Notes: generated by a model from the letters alone, not told the origin. Shown: positions 26,001 through 34,469, counted from the first letter of the stretch. The stretch: 64,000 nucleotides of DNA from Desulfobaculum sp044987625 (GCF_044987625.1 NZ_JBJDSB010000001.1:682001-746000), one strand, 5' to 3'. Numbers and translations: made by a program.

Positions 26001-26454
26001 TGCCCTCGTTGAGCACATGCTGGACCACCTCGCCCTGCAGGCAGGCGGACAGGGCAATTATGCCCTCGCTGTACTTTTTGAGGATTTCATGGCTGACGCG
26101 GGGCTTGTAATAAAAGCCGCGCAGGTAGCCCTCGGAGACGATTTTGGCCAGATTGTGATAGCCCACAAGGTTCTGCGCAAGGAGCACCAAGTGGTAGCGC
26201 TTTTTGGCGTCCGCGCCCTCGACGTTGGTGTGCGGGCCTTTGGAGACGTAGACCTCACAGCCGATGATGGGCTTCACGCCTTTTTTTTTGGCTTCCTGAA
26301 AAAACTTGGCGGCGGCGAACATGTTGCCGTGGTCGGTCACCGCGGCAGCGGGCATGCCAAACTCTATGGCCTTGGAGCACAAGTCGCCGAGGCGTATGGC
26401 GCCATCAAGAAGACTGAACTCCGTGTGGCAATGCAAATGGACGAAATCGGACAT
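23002..26454 (-). CDS. dnaE: DNA polymerase III subunit alpha
   Basis: An 1150-residue replicative polymerase, normal length. The N-terminal PHP domain starts FVHLHCHTEFSLLDGA. The catalytic palm has PDIDVDFCERRR near residue 400, with GPGRGSAAGSIVAYAL before it, and the fingers have the HRHASTHAAGVVI motif. Helix-hairpin-helix and OB-fold regions follow in the C-terminal third. It is the first gene of the leftward series dnaE-queD-dtd. A hairpin at 26520-26558 lies in the gap upstream. Confidence 0.97.
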   Translation of the reverse strand: MSDFVHLHCHTEFSLLDGAIRLGDLCSKAIEFGMPAAAVTDHGNMFAAAKFFQEAKKKGVKPIIGCEVYVSKGPHTNVEGADAKKRYHLVLLAQNLVGYHNLAKIVSEGYLRGFYYKPRVSHEILKKYSEGIIALSACLQGEVVQHVLNEGMDKAIETAQLYENIFPNRFYIELQANGLKEQDHANTLLRELAGHTKLPLVATNDCHYLTAQDHEAHDILLCVQTNACVSDEKRMRINTDKLYFRPPSEMKAAFADCPEAIENTVRIAEQCNVEIRMGQYFFPVYDVPPGKSLDDQMCDMARDGLRERLENLPYEVDEKVYWDRLEMELGVIMEMGFPGYFLIVQDFINWAKRNRIPVGPGRGSAAGSIVAYALRITNLDPMPYNLLFERFLNIERVSMPDIDVDFCERRRGEVIKYVGDKYGHDAVAQITTFGTMKAKAVIRDVGRALGLSFPEVNEIAKLIPEDLKMTIDKALDMEPELPERMENDSRVAKLIDISRRLEGMHRHASTHAAGVVISDGPMWDYLPVYKGKKGEVVAQFDMKNVEKVGLVKFDFLGLRTMTVIQDAVDIIAERGKEPPDLDTLGLDDQETFDLYARGDTDGIFQVESDGMRKYLRMLKPSCFEDVIAMLALYRPGPLSSGMVEEFIKRKHGEVEVVYPLPELEPVLQDTYGVIVYQEQVMKIAQVVAGYTLGGADLLRRAMGKKNAEAMAEQREIFNKGALEKGVSAEKATEIFDLMEMFAAYGFNKSHSAAYALISYHTAYLKAHYPTEFMAAMITSEVNNTDKVLKYIASCRDMEIEVLPPDVNSSMRHFTVPADGQVRYGLAGIKNVGDEAIREIVDARQEGGPFKSMLDLCERVNLRKVTKRVLENLIKAGAMDGFDVPRAGLMDALDRVVSVAQKKAKDKNSGQMSLMAVAGMEMPALPGTGIHTDGPPIEEWPDDEKLKLEKDALGLYLSSHPLLSFRHELARMRLPSLLQVADYGPGAEVRTAFLVTGRKEHITQKGGKMAFLEVEDLTGSGEAVVFPEAYAKNREMLDSEQPLLFIGKVSDRDGGPQEEEGVPKRAKLILDEVKLLADALAGNQEPVMLVMEAERLTEDGRKRLKDVLAQHTGRIPVQMLLRVDQYECKLQLGPKYSVTPTREFWKDVEAL

Positions 26455-26823
26455 CGATATATGTATCTCTGAAAATTTGTGATCGTTGGTGGATTGTGTA
26501 CGGCCATGAGGTAGCAGAAAACGCCCCCGGCAACAAACACCCGCTTTGCCGGGGCGTTACTGGACACCCTTCCTCTTTCTCCTTTGAATTCAAACCATTA
26601 CAGCGGCGCGCCTCGCCACGCCAATTCCGCGCCGAGCAATTTTCCATACCCCGCCAACGCCTGCTGCGCACGGCTTTTCGCCCTCGGGCGGGCTTGCGCC
26701 TTGCCTTCGGGCCGTGGCTTTGTCATTGTGGAGGCTGGAACACGCCCCCCTTTGCGCCTCGTCACCTTGCCTCCTCCCCTCGCCCTCGGCGGTTCCCCTT
26801 TCACCTTTCAGCAAGGGGCAGCA
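26455..26823. other. Intergenic region between dnaE and the binding-protein operon
   Basis: A 369-bp divergent gap. It holds a terminator-shaped hairpin at 26520-26558 and otherwise GC-rich sequence with no convincing promoter or gene. Confidence 0.5.
26520..26558. terminator. Terminator-like hairpin upstream of dnaE
   Basis: ACGCCCCCGGCAA pairs with TTGCCGGGGCGT with one bulged C and an about 13-nt loop. On the minus strand it is followed by TTTTC, so it would stop leftward transcripts before dnaE, though no leftward gene is seen to its right. It may shield dnaE from antisense reading, or be a remnant. Confidence 0.45.
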
Positions 26824-27975
26824 ATGCGCGGCATTTTCATCATTTTGTGCCTTTTGGCCTTGTTTCTTCCCACCGCGCATGTCTGCGCCCATGACCCCGT
26901 CCGTATAGGCGTTATTCTTGCCAAAACAGGGCAAGCCGCCATCAGCAACTTGCCCAGCTTTGGCGCGCTGCGCTTCGGGGTGGCTCGCATCAACGCCGCA
27001 GGCGGCGTGCTGGGCCGTCCTGTGGAATTGGTTGAGCTGGACAATCAGAGCACGTCCATTGGCTCCGTGCTTATGGCGGAGCAAGCCATCTTGGCCAATG
27101 TGGCGGGCGTTATTGGTCCCTCATGGAGTTCGCACGCCCTTGCCGCCGCGCAAATCCTCCAGCGGGCGGAGATTCCCATGGTAGCGACCTCCGCCACGGC
27201 CGACGCCGTTACGCAAACCGGCGATTTTATCTTCCGCGCCTGCTTTACCGACGCCTTTCAGGGGCGCGTTGCCGCACGCTTTGCCCTTGAGGACCTTGGC
27301 GCAAGACGCGCGGCCATTCTCGTCAATGTCAGCAACGCGTACAGCATCGGCCTTGCCAAATCCTTTGGCGCCAACTTTCTGCATGGCGGCGGCTCCATCG
27401 TCTACACCGGCGAGTACCATTCCTCCACCCGTAATTTTACTCCGCAGCTCTCGGCGCTCAACGCCACAGAAGCCGACGTCATCTTTATGCCCGGCTATCC
27501 CCGCGACTCGGCGGCGGCCATCGCACAGGCCGGACGCATGGGCATAACCAAGATTTTCCTTGGCGGCGACTCGTGGGGACCGATGTATAAATTACCGCTG
27601 GAATTCGACAACACCATCACGGCCTACTGCATCTCCCACTGGCACGCCGACGCGCCCTTCCCACAGAACAAACCATTTATGAAGGCCTACGCCGCATCGC
27701 CCTATGCGCCGCATGACACCGAACTGGAAGCTGGAAACGTGCTGGCCTACGACACGCTCAACCTGCTGGTCAGCGCCATTGGCCGGGCCGGAACCACCGC
27801 CCCCAAGGCCGTGCGCGACGCCCTTGCCGCCACCACGGACTTTGTCGGCGTCACCGGACGCTTTGACTACATGCAGGACGGCAGCCCCCACAAGGACGCC
27901 GTCGTTCTCAAACTGACTCCAACACGCCTCATCTACAAGAAAACGCTCTCCGGCTTTGACGGGGCGCCCCAGTAG
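26824..27975 (+). CDS. Periplasmic binding protein, branched-chain amino acid type (copy 1)
   Basis: A 383-residue Peripla_BP_6 (LivJ-type) solute-binding protein. A Sec signal peptide covers about the first 22 residues (MRGIFIILCLLALFLPTAHVC). The mature part opens DPVRIGVILAKTGQAA and has AGGVLGRPVELVELDNQS and GVIGPSWSSHALAAA, the usual family core. The ATG at 26824 has AAGGGG about 7 nt upstream. The following gene is a paralogue with the same motif order, and a histidine kinase follows. No permease or ATPase is nearby, so a sensing role for the kinase is inferred rather than transport. Confidence 0.85.
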   Translation: MRGIFIILCLLALFLPTAHVCAHDPVRIGVILAKTGQAAISNLPSFGALRFGVARINAAGGVLGRPVELVELDNQSTSIGSVLMAEQAILANVAGVIGPSWSSHALAAAQILQRAEIPMVATSATADAVTQTGDFIFRACFTDAFQGRVAARFALEDLGARRAAILVNVSNAYSIGLAKSFGANFLHGGGSIVYTGEYHSSTRNFTPQLSALNATEADVIFMPGYPRDSAAAIAQAGRMGITKIFLGGDSWGPMYKLPLEFDNTITAYCISHWHADAPFPQNKPFMKAYAASPYAPHDTELEAGNVLAYDTLNLLVSAIGRAGTTAPKAVRDALAATTDFVGVTGRFDYMQDGSPHKDAVVLKLTPTRLIYKKTLSGFDGAPQ

Positions 27976-28030
27976 TTCCCGCCACGCAGCCGGGGACTCT
28001 CAAACGATTCGTAACCAGAGGAACACCCTG

Positions 28031-29176
28031 ATGCGCTCTCTGTGTATTTGGTTCGTCTTCCTGACGCTCTCCTGCCCCGCCTTTGCCGCGCAGGACGACC
28101 CCATTTTGCTGGGCGCCGTGTTCGCCAAGACAGGCCTTGCCGCCAACCCCAATGTCCAGAATTACACCCTTGCACGGTTCGCCGTGGAGGAAATCAACGA
28201 TCAGGGCGGCCTGCTTGGCCGGCGCGTTGTTCTGCTGGAATACGACAACCGCAGCTCCGCCCTTGGCGCCCGCGCCGCCGCAGAGCGCGCCATACAGGAC
28301 GGCGTCTGCGCCGTGGTGGGCCCGTTTTGGAGCTCGCAAGCCTACGCCATGGCCCGCGTGCTGCAAAAGGCGGGGGTGCCGATGATTGCCGCAGCCGCCA
28401 CCAGCGATGGCATATCGCGCATTGGCGACTTCATCTTTCAGGCGGGCTTTTTGGACAGCTTCCAGGCCGCCCTTGCCGCCGATGTCGCCCGTACCACCCT
28501 TGGGGCAAAAACCGCCGCCATCCTCACCAACATCAGCACGCCCTACAGCACCGGCATGGCGGAGCACTTCAGCGCCCACTTCAAACGCGCCGGGGGACGC
28601 ATCCTCCACCGCGGTGAATACCTCATGGATACCGCAGACTTTGCCGCGCAGCTTGAAGCAATCAAAACCCACGCCCCAGACATCGTCTTCGTCCCCGGCC
28701 ACTCGCGCGACGCGGCCCTCATCCTCAAACAGGCCGAAGATATGGGGCTTTCCGCCACCTTCATCGGCGGGGATGGCTGGTCCAATCTCTATCAATCAAG
28801 CACTTTCAGCACGGACCTTTCCCGGCGGCATTATTTTATCTCGCACTGGCATACACAGGTGCCCATTCCGGCCAGCCGGGCCATGCTGGCGCGCTTTACC
28901 GCCGCGCGCGGTGCGAAGGCCGCCGCCCGCATCAACGGCGCGCACATTCTCACCTATGATGCCGTAGGCCTGTTTGCCGATGCCGTCCGCCGCGCCGGCA
29001 GCTGCGACCCAGCAGCCATCCGCCGCGCCCTCGCCTCCACCATCGCCTACCCCGGGGCCACCGGTCCCATCACCTTCAGCAGCCACGGCAGTCCCATCAA
29101 AGGCGCCGTTCTGCTTGGCGTGGGGCGCAATAAAACGATAGAGTACATAAAGAGTATCCCCCCCAAGAAACCCTGA
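28031..29176 (+). CDS. Periplasmic binding protein, branched-chain amino acid type (copy 2)
   Basis: A 381-residue paralogue of the preceding gene, 55 bp downstream. The signal peptide ends near SCPAFAAQ. Parallel motifs include DPILLGAVFAKTGLAA, QGGLLGRRVVLLEYDNRS and VVGPFWSSQAYAMARVLQ, the same order as in copy 1, so tandem duplication is likely. The start ATG at 28031 has AGAGGA upstream. It lies 17 bp before the histidine kinase gene, consistent with one operon. Confidence 0.85.
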   Translation: MRSLCIWFVFLTLSCPAFAAQDDPILLGAVFAKTGLAANPNVQNYTLARFAVEEINDQGGLLGRRVVLLEYDNRSSALGARAAAERAIQDGVCAVVGPFWSSQAYAMARVLQKAGVPMIAAAATSDGISRIGDFIFQAGFLDSFQAALAADVARTTLGAKTAAILTNISTPYSTGMAEHFSAHFKRAGGRILHRGEYLMDTADFAAQLEAIKTHAPDIVFVPGHSRDAALILKQAEDMGLSATFIGGDGWSNLYQSSTFSTDLSRRHYFISHWHTQVPIPASRAMLARFTAARGAKAAARINGAHILTYDAVGLFADAVRRAGSCDPAAIRRALASTIAYPGATGPITFSSHGSPIKGAVLLGVGRNKTIEYIKSIPPKKP

Positions 29177-29193
29177 GCACACCGGACCAATCC

Positions 29194-31203
29194 ATGCGGC
29201 TGACGTTAAAGAACAAACTCAACATCACCATCGCCGCCACCGTGGTCTTCATCGCTGTGGTCTCCACAGCCGTGCTCACCGACCTCAACAACAAACGCAT
29301 CGCCACCACCATCGAAAACGTCACCCTGCTGCTGGAAACCCTCGTCCAACGCGATTTGGAACCCCTCGCCAACGAACTTTTTGAAGGCCGCATCCGGGCG
29401 CTGGACCTGCGCATCAACCAAATTCTCGAAGTACCTGGAATGCTGGAGGTCTCCATCTTCGATGCATCCGGGCAACTTCTTGTCAGCACGCACCAACCCG
29501 AACGCAGCGGCGTGAACAAGCTGCCCGCCGAGGACCTTATCAAGGTCCAAAACAGCGCCTTCACCCGCCGCACGCAGTGGCAGGACACCAGCGCGTTATA
29601 CTTTGCGCGCGACATCCGCATCATTGGCACCAGCCTTGGCGTCATTGCGCTCACCTACTCCCTGCAGGAGGTGGAAACCGCCCTTGCCGCCGCGCACCGC
29701 AACATCCTGCTCCTCATCTCCGGCATATTGGTTGTGATGGTTATCGTCCTCAACCTCAGCATGATCCGCACCATCATCCACCCCATCCACGACCTGCGCG
29801 ACGCCATTGACGAGATGCGCCGGGGGGACTTTAGCCACCGTGTCGCCATCACCAGCAACGATGAAATCGGCGAGCTGGGCACGGCGTTTAACCATATGTC
29901 CGACCAGCTTGCGGCCTCGTACGAGGAAATCGACGCCAAAAACTCCGAACTGCGCGAGCGCAACGCCGCCCTGCGTAACGAAATAGCCGACCGCCGCAAG
30001 GCCGAGCAGGAAGCAAAACGCCTGCAACAGCGCCTGACCAGCGTCTTCGACTCCATGCCCTCCATCCTCGTCAGCGTGACGCCAGAGGGCGTCGTCAACC
30101 AGTGGAACCGCCGCGCCACGGACGACACAGGCCTCTCCCCCATGCAGGCCATCGGCTCCCCCCTTGCCGACGTACTCCCCCGCCTTGCGCCGGAGATGAG
30201 CAACGTCCTTGCCGCCATCAACGAAGGTTCGCCCTATGTCATGCGCCGTCGCCCTCACACCGTGGATGGCGAAGAATGCTACGAGGATGTCGCCATCTAT
30301 CCCTTGCTCTCCAGCCGCGAGGCCGGCGCGGTCATCCGCGTGGACGACGTCACAGACCGCGTCCGCATTGAGGAAATGATGATCCAGACGGAGAAGATGC
30401 TCTCCGTTGGCGGCTTGGCCGCAGGCATGGCGCACGAAATCAACAATCCCCTTGGGGCCATCCTCCAAGGCGTGCAAAACGTCGAGCGCCGCCTATCGCC
30501 GGACCTGCCCGCCAACATCCGTGCGGCGGACGAATCCGGAACCACGCTGGACACCGTGCGCGAGTATATGGAACGCCGCAAAATCTTCCGCATGCTCACC
30601 GGCATCCGCGATGCAGGAAAGCGCGCCGCGCGCATCGTCTCCAACATGCTGGACTTTAGCCACAAGAGCGAATCGCGCATGCTCCCCACACGGCTGGAGG
30701 ACATCGTTGCCGACACCATCGAGCTTGCCGCCAACGACTACGACATGAAGAAGAAGTACGACTTCCGCAAAGTGGACATCGTGCGCGAGCACGCCGACGG
30801 CCTGCCTGAGGTGGTCTGCATCCGCACCGAAATCGAGCAGGTTCTGCTGAACATTCTCCGCAATGCCACCCAGGCCATGGCCATCCACGGCACCAACGGC
30901 GCGCCGCCCCAAATTACCGTGCGCACCAAAAAGGAACGCACCATGGCCGTTATAGAAATAGAGGACAACGGCCCCGGCATGGACGCCGCCCTGCAAAAGC
31001 GCATCTTTGAACCGTTCTACACGACCAAGCCGCCGGGAGTGGGCACAGGCCTTGGCCTGTCCGTGTCGTACTTCATCATCACCCAGAACCACGGCGGCGA
31101 ATTCCACGTGCGCTCCGAGCCAGGCCACGGCGCGTGCTTCATCATCCGTCTGCCCCTTGGCGAACGCCAAACCGGCGAAGGCAACCTTGCCCACCGGGCC
31201 TAG
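29194..31203 (+). CDS. Sensor histidine kinase with HAMP and PAS domains
   Basis: A 669-residue membrane kinase. Two membrane segments (about 10-30 and 168-190) bracket a periplasmic sensor of about 135 residues. HAMP (about 195-245, with IRTIIHPIHDLRDAI), a coiled-coil, PAS (about 280-390), HisKA with GGLAAGMAHEINNPLGAIL, and a HATPase domain with DNGPGMD and GTGLGLSV follow. The catalytic core is close to the kinase at 55274-58060, sharing MMIQTEKM and DYDxKKKYDF. It is last in an operon with two periplasmic binding proteins that could deliver its ligand. No response regulator is adjacent. Confidence 0.9.
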   Translation: MRLTLKNKLNITIAATVVFIAVVSTAVLTDLNNKRIATTIENVTLLLETLVQRDLEPLANELFEGRIRALDLRINQILEVPGMLEVSIFDASGQLLVSTHQPERSGVNKLPAEDLIKVQNSAFTRRTQWQDTSALYFARDIRIIGTSLGVIALTYSLQEVETALAAAHRNILLLISGILVVMVIVLNLSMIRTIIHPIHDLRDAIDEMRRGDFSHRVAITSNDEIGELGTAFNHMSDQLAASYEEIDAKNSELRERNAALRNEIADRRKAEQEAKRLQQRLTSVFDSMPSILVSVTPEGVVNQWNRRATDDTGLSPMQAIGSPLADVLPRLAPEMSNVLAAINEGSPYVMRRRPHTVDGEECYEDVAIYPLLSSREAGAVIRVDDVTDRVRIEEMMIQTEKMLSVGGLAAGMAHEINNPLGAILQGVQNVERRLSPDLPANIRAADESGTTLDTVREYMERRKIFRMLTGIRDAGKRAARIVSNMLDFSHKSESRMLPTRLEDIVADTIELAANDYDMKKKYDFRKVDIVREHADGLPEVVCIRTEIEQVLLNILRNATQAMAIHGTNGAPPQITVRTKKERTMAVIEIEDNGPGMDAALQKRIFEPFYTTKPPGVGTGLGLSVSYFIITQNHGGEFHVRSEPGHGACFIIRLPLGERQTGEGNLAHRA

Positions 31204-31280
31204 CCCGTCCCCTGCATCGGCGCGCCTCTTCATATCTTGAATCTTGTGTCGACTTGACGCGCCGCCCTGTCCCAGCAAAG

Positions 31281-31315
31281 AGGGCGGCCCCTCCCGCAGG
31301 AAGGACCGCCCTTTG
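31281..31315. terminator. Inverted repeat between convergent genes
   Basis: AGGGCGG and CCGCCCT enclose about 18 nt and are followed by CTTTGG on the plus strand and CTTTGC on the minus. It sits between the convergent kinase and molybdopterin oxidoreductase genes, so a weak bidirectional terminator is suggested. Confidence 0.45.
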
Positions 31316-31344
31316 GCATCACCGTACGGCGGAGCCGCGCCGCG

Positions 31345-33252
31345 CTAATTCTCCAGCCGCACGCGTTGGCTGTAGTAGGCCGTGCCGCCGCCAAGGTCGG
31401 TTTCACTCGGCGTAATAAGCGGATTCAGGCACCGCTGGTGGCGCATCCAGCCGCCGCGACGCACCACAATCACCCCCGGATGCAGGCTTTCATCCAGCCG
31501 CACGCGCACGGCCACGCGGCCACGCGCCGTGGCCACGTACACCTGCCGCTCCAGATCCAGCCCCCGCAGTTCCGGACTCTGCGGCGAGACGAACGCTTCC
31601 GGAGCTTCCGGGTCCTCGTCAAAGGGAATCTGTGAGTGGATGGCGCGCTTGCTGACCAGCGTCAGCAACTGGCTGGGGTACGCCGCGTCCGCCTCCGGTT
31701 CCTCGTGCAGATGCTCGGGGAAGCGGTACAGGCCGTCCGCGTGGCTGAACTCCAGCCCCTCAAACGCGACCCTGGGCCACTGCCCTTCAACAAAGCCGCG
31801 CTCACGCAACGTCTCCGGCGTCACACCAAGAGAAGGCGAATCCAGCGCCGTTTTCAGAACCTCTTCCGGGTCCGGCAGGTGGATGGGCTGCTCCAACCTG
31901 CGGCCAAGCTCGGCATAGATGTCCCAGTCGCACCGCGCCTCTCCCGGCGGGTCAAAGCATTTGGCCGACCAGTTCACGTAGTTGTGCATGGACGAGCCAA
32001 CCACGTCCTCGCGCTCCATCATCAGCGCGCACGGCAGAATCACATCCGCCCGCAGCGCCGTGTCCGTAAAGAACGACTCCACCACAACAACAAACCCGCA
32101 CTTGCCGAACGCTTCCTCAAGGATGTCGCCAGCCGGAATCTGGTTCACGGGGTTCATGCCGTCCACCCATATCATTTCCACAGGCGGGTCCGCCCGCAGG
32201 ATGGCGCGGCCAAGGTCGTGGATGGGCAGATTACGCGATGGGGTTCCCGCGTCCTTCGCCCACTTCACAAAATTTCTGCTGGAGGAAATGCCATAGTAGC
32301 TCCCGCCCCCGGACACGCCGATATTCCCCGAGAGCAAGGCTACCGCGTTAATAAACCGCACATTCTCGCCGCCGTGCACGTAGCGCTGCAGGCCCCAGCC
32401 GATCAGCATTGCCGTGGGTCCGTCCTCCGCATACCACCGCAGCAGCTCCGCGTAGTCGCTGGGCGTAACTTCGCACCGCGCCAGCAATTCCGCCACGGTC
32501 CAGCGCTCCAGCCCGCGCGACAGGGCGTCCAGATTGGCGCACCGGCGCGCCACCGCCGCGTCCACGCCCTGCTCCATCAGCCCCTTGCACAGCGCCGCCG
32601 CAAGGAAGCGGTCCGTCCCCGGACGGATGCGCACCAACGCATCAGAAAAATCCGCGTTGCCATCGCCGCCCGGTGAAATGGTCAGCACCTGCGCGCCGCC
32701 CTTTTTCGCCTGACGTACCAACGCCGCCAGGTGCACCGAACTGCGCGACAAATCACGCCCCCAGTTCACAATGCGCCGGGCACGCAGCAGGTCATCCGGC
32801 GCATTCTGCGCCAGCTCGCCAAAGTCCTGCTCGCACGCGGCAATGCCCGCTTCATCACACACAGAACCACTGGTGGCCGACGCCCCAAGCGAGCGGAAAA
32901 AATACTTCGATGCATCCGCCAGCACGCCGCGGTAGCCAAAGCCCCGCACATGCAGGATGGATTCCGGCGTTCGCCGCAGCTTATTCACACGCCGGGCAAT
33001 AAGCGAAAACACTTCATCCCACGTCACAGGCCAATAATTGCCGCCCTCGCGGACCAATGGCTGCGTAATACGCTCGCCGTGCGTCAGGCGCTCGCCAAAG
33101 CGCTGCGTTTTGCTGCACATAAAGCCGCGCGTAAAAGGGTGATCAGGATTGCCCCGGAGCCGTATCGCCCCGTCCTCGTCCCGCTGCGCCACAAGAGAAC
33201 ACGTATCGGGACAGTCCAATGTACACGCTGTGATGCATCGTTCGTTCTTCAT
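31345..33252 (-). CDS. Molybdopterin-dependent oxidoreductase
   Basis: A 635-residue member of the DMSO-reductase/formate dehydrogenase superfamily binding bis-MGD. The N-terminal Cys cluster (Cys6, 10, 14, 18: CITACTLDCPDTCSL, with a further Cys at FMCSK) suits a [4Fe-4S] cluster. Cofactor-binding motifs include MIWVDGMNPVNQIP, VVVVESFFTDTALRADVILP and a C-terminal SETDLGGG with molydopterin-binding DUF. It is a lone catalytic subunit with no signal peptide and no electron-transfer partner beside it, so the substrate is unknown. Confidence 0.85.
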   Translation of the reverse strand: MKNERCITACTLDCPDTCSLVAQRDEDGAIRLRGNPDHPFTRGFMCSKTQRFGERLTHGERITQPLVREGGNYWPVTWDEVFSLIARRVNKLRRTPESILHVRGFGYRGVLADASKYFFRSLGASATSGSVCDEAGIAACEQDFGELAQNAPDDLLRARRIVNWGRDLSRSSVHLAALVRQAKKGGAQVLTISPGGDGNADFSDALVRIRPGTDRFLAAALCKGLMEQGVDAAVARRCANLDALSRGLERWTVAELLARCEVTPSDYAELLRWYAEDGPTAMLIGWGLQRYVHGGENVRFINAVALLSGNIGVSGGGSYYGISSSRNFVKWAKDAGTPSRNLPIHDLGRAILRADPPVEMIWVDGMNPVNQIPAGDILEEAFGKCGFVVVVESFFTDTALRADVILPCALMMEREDVVGSSMHNYVNWSAKCFDPPGEARCDWDIYAELGRRLEQPIHLPDPEEVLKTALDSPSLGVTPETLRERGFVEGQWPRVAFEGLEFSHADGLYRFPEHLHEEPEADAAYPSQLLTLVSKRAIHSQIPFDEDPEAPEAFVSPQSPELRGLDLERQVYVATARGRVAVRVRLDESLHPGVIVVRRGGWMRHQRCLNPLITPSETDLGGGTAYYSQRVRLEN

Positions 33253-33342
33253 CCTGCCTCGTTAGCCCAGGTGAGCCGCACTCGTCAAAGCCACACGCGC
33301 CGCCGATTGCACTTCCGCGCACATCCCGGTATGCATCCACCC

Positions 33343-33966
33343 ATGTCACAGGAATACGCCATACCCGCCATCCCCCGCCACAGCGCCGAGGATTCCATCA
33401 AGCGCAGCCGCTTCATCACCACCATCGCCCACGTGACCACCGTGGACGAAGCCCGCGCCTTCATCGCCGACATCAAAGCTCAACACCCAGACGCCAACCA
33501 CAACTGCTGGGCCTTCAACGCCGGACCCGCCGGCGACTCCGCCTTCGTTGGCTGCTCCGACGACGGCGAACCCTCCGGCACCGCAGGACGGCCCATGCTG
33601 AACGTGCTCATGCACTCCGGCGTCGGCGAAATAGCCGCCGTGGTCACCCGCTACTTCGGCGGCATCAAACTCGGCACCGGCGGCCTCGTACGCGCCTACT
33701 CCAGCATGGTGCAACTCGCCCTCGACTCCCTGCCCACAACCCGGCGCTTCGAAGCCCTGCGCCTGTGCATCAGCATCGACTACAAACACATCACCCTCTT
33801 CAAACGCGCCCTGCCTACCTTCGAAGCAACCATAGACAACGAAACCTACGCCAGAGACGCCGCCTTCACCCTCACCCTCCCCAAAGACAACGCCCAAGCC
33901 CTGCAAGATCACATCACCGAACTCACCGACGGCACAGCCCGGATTCATGAGGTGAAAGAAGAGTAG
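33343..33966 (+). CDS. YigZ/IMPACT family protein
   Basis: A 207-residue YigZ-type protein. The N-terminal UPF0029 domain (about 15-125) has KRSRFITTIAHV, HNCWAFNAG, DDGEPSGTAGRPML and VVTRYFGGIKLGTGGLVRAY, the family signature. The C-terminal domain (about 140-205) is the smaller EF-G-V-like fold. Members bind nucleic acids or ribosomes; precise function is unclear. No good ribosome site is visible; an ATG at 33331 is an alternative start. It is directly followed by the dispersed element copy 1. Confidence 0.9.
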   Translation: MSQEYAIPAIPRHSAEDSIKRSRFITTIAHVTTVDEARAFIADIKAQHPDANHNCWAFNAGPAGDSAFVGCSDDGEPSGTAGRPMLNVLMHSGVGEIAAVVTRYFGGIKLGTGGLVRAYSSMVQLALDSLPTTRRFEALRLCISIDYKHITLFKRALPTFEATIDNETYARDAAFTLTLPKDNAQALQDHITELTDGTARIHEVKEE

Positions 33967-33985
33967 GAAGAGGGAGAATAAGAGG

Positions 33986-34351
33986 GCCTCCGGCGGCTTG
34001 AGCTCTTAGCTCGTTCGACCTGAAAGGAAGAAGGGGCTTAGAGATCAAGATAGCAGAGCTGCTCAAGGGAATGATTCCCTTGAGAATCCCCAGAATTTTT
34101 CGGGCGGAAGCCGCCCGAAAAATAGGGGTGGGCGGGCGGGTCCTTTTGCCTTCTCCCTTTTTCTTCGTACACATCCCCAACAGGGATTCTCACCGCTTGG
34201 GCCGAACCACCAACACCCCCCAATACAATCGCCCCCATCCACGCGGACGAGAGCCGTCAGGGGTGACGACCTCCATAGATAAAGGCAACCGGCACGTGCG
34301 CACGCAGGATTGTTAAGGACGGTAGTCCTTAACCTGCCAGAGGCAAAAAAA
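33986..34351 (+). repeat. Dispersed structured element, copy 1
   Basis: A non-coding element repeated in inverted orientation at 58185-58487. Shared blocks in order: GCCTCCGGCGG (33986), a hairpin with CAAGGGAA/TTCCCTTG arms (34062-34084), a 13-bp hairpin with AAG loop (34095-34123), GGGGTGGGCGGG, a five-base hairpin ATCCC/GGGAT (34173-34187), a CGTCAGGGGTGACG block (34257-34270) and a 9-bp hairpin (34312-34333) followed by GAGGCAAAAAAA. It starts 20 nt after the yigZ stop through a purine-rich spacer. This copy has an extra insert of about 60 nt (33997-34061) flanked by CTTGAGC/GCTCAAG. No ORF is conserved between copies. Confidence 0.85.
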
Positions 34352-34396
34352 GCCCCTGCCAAACCACCTCCCTCAGCCACATCCCCCACAAGACGC

Positions 34397-34432
34397 AAAA
34401 AAGGGAGACTCCTTTTAAGGAGCCTCCCTTTT
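34397..34432 (-). terminator. Intrinsic terminator of fba-gap
   Basis: On the minus strand AAAAGGGAGGCTCCTT forms a stem with AAGGAGTCTCCC and ends in six T residues (plus-strand AAAAAA at 34397-34402). It is about 40 nt past the gap stop. Confidence 0.88.
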
Positions 34433-34469
34433 GAATTCTCGTTCATTCGCGGCGGTGCGCGGTGACCTT

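Larger units (their letters stand above)
33967..34469. other. yigZ-gap convergent intergenic region
   Basis: A 503-bp region made up mainly of the dispersed element (33986-34351), with the gap terminator at 34397-34432 at its right end. No gene is seen. Confidence 0.8.

Noticed and set aside
23578..26472. 964-aa plus-strand frame opposite dnaE
   Set aside because: Antisense to a certain gene, with a Gly/Val/His-rich composition and no motif.
33253..33342. Strong promoter for yigZ
   Set aside because: No -10/-35 pair or sigma-54 motif could be supported in the 90 bp before its start.
34062..34123. Simple terminator pair after yigZ
   Set aside because: The hairpins lack T tracts and belong to a larger repeated element; termination alone does not explain the shared blocks downstream.
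33986..34351. Insertion sequence or MITE
   Set aside because: No terminal inverted repeats, target-site duplication or transposase; the copies start at a fixed distance from stop codons.
34063..34446. Frames inside the dispersed element as protein genes
   Set aside because: Not conserved between the two copies, while the stem-loops are, so coding is unlikely.
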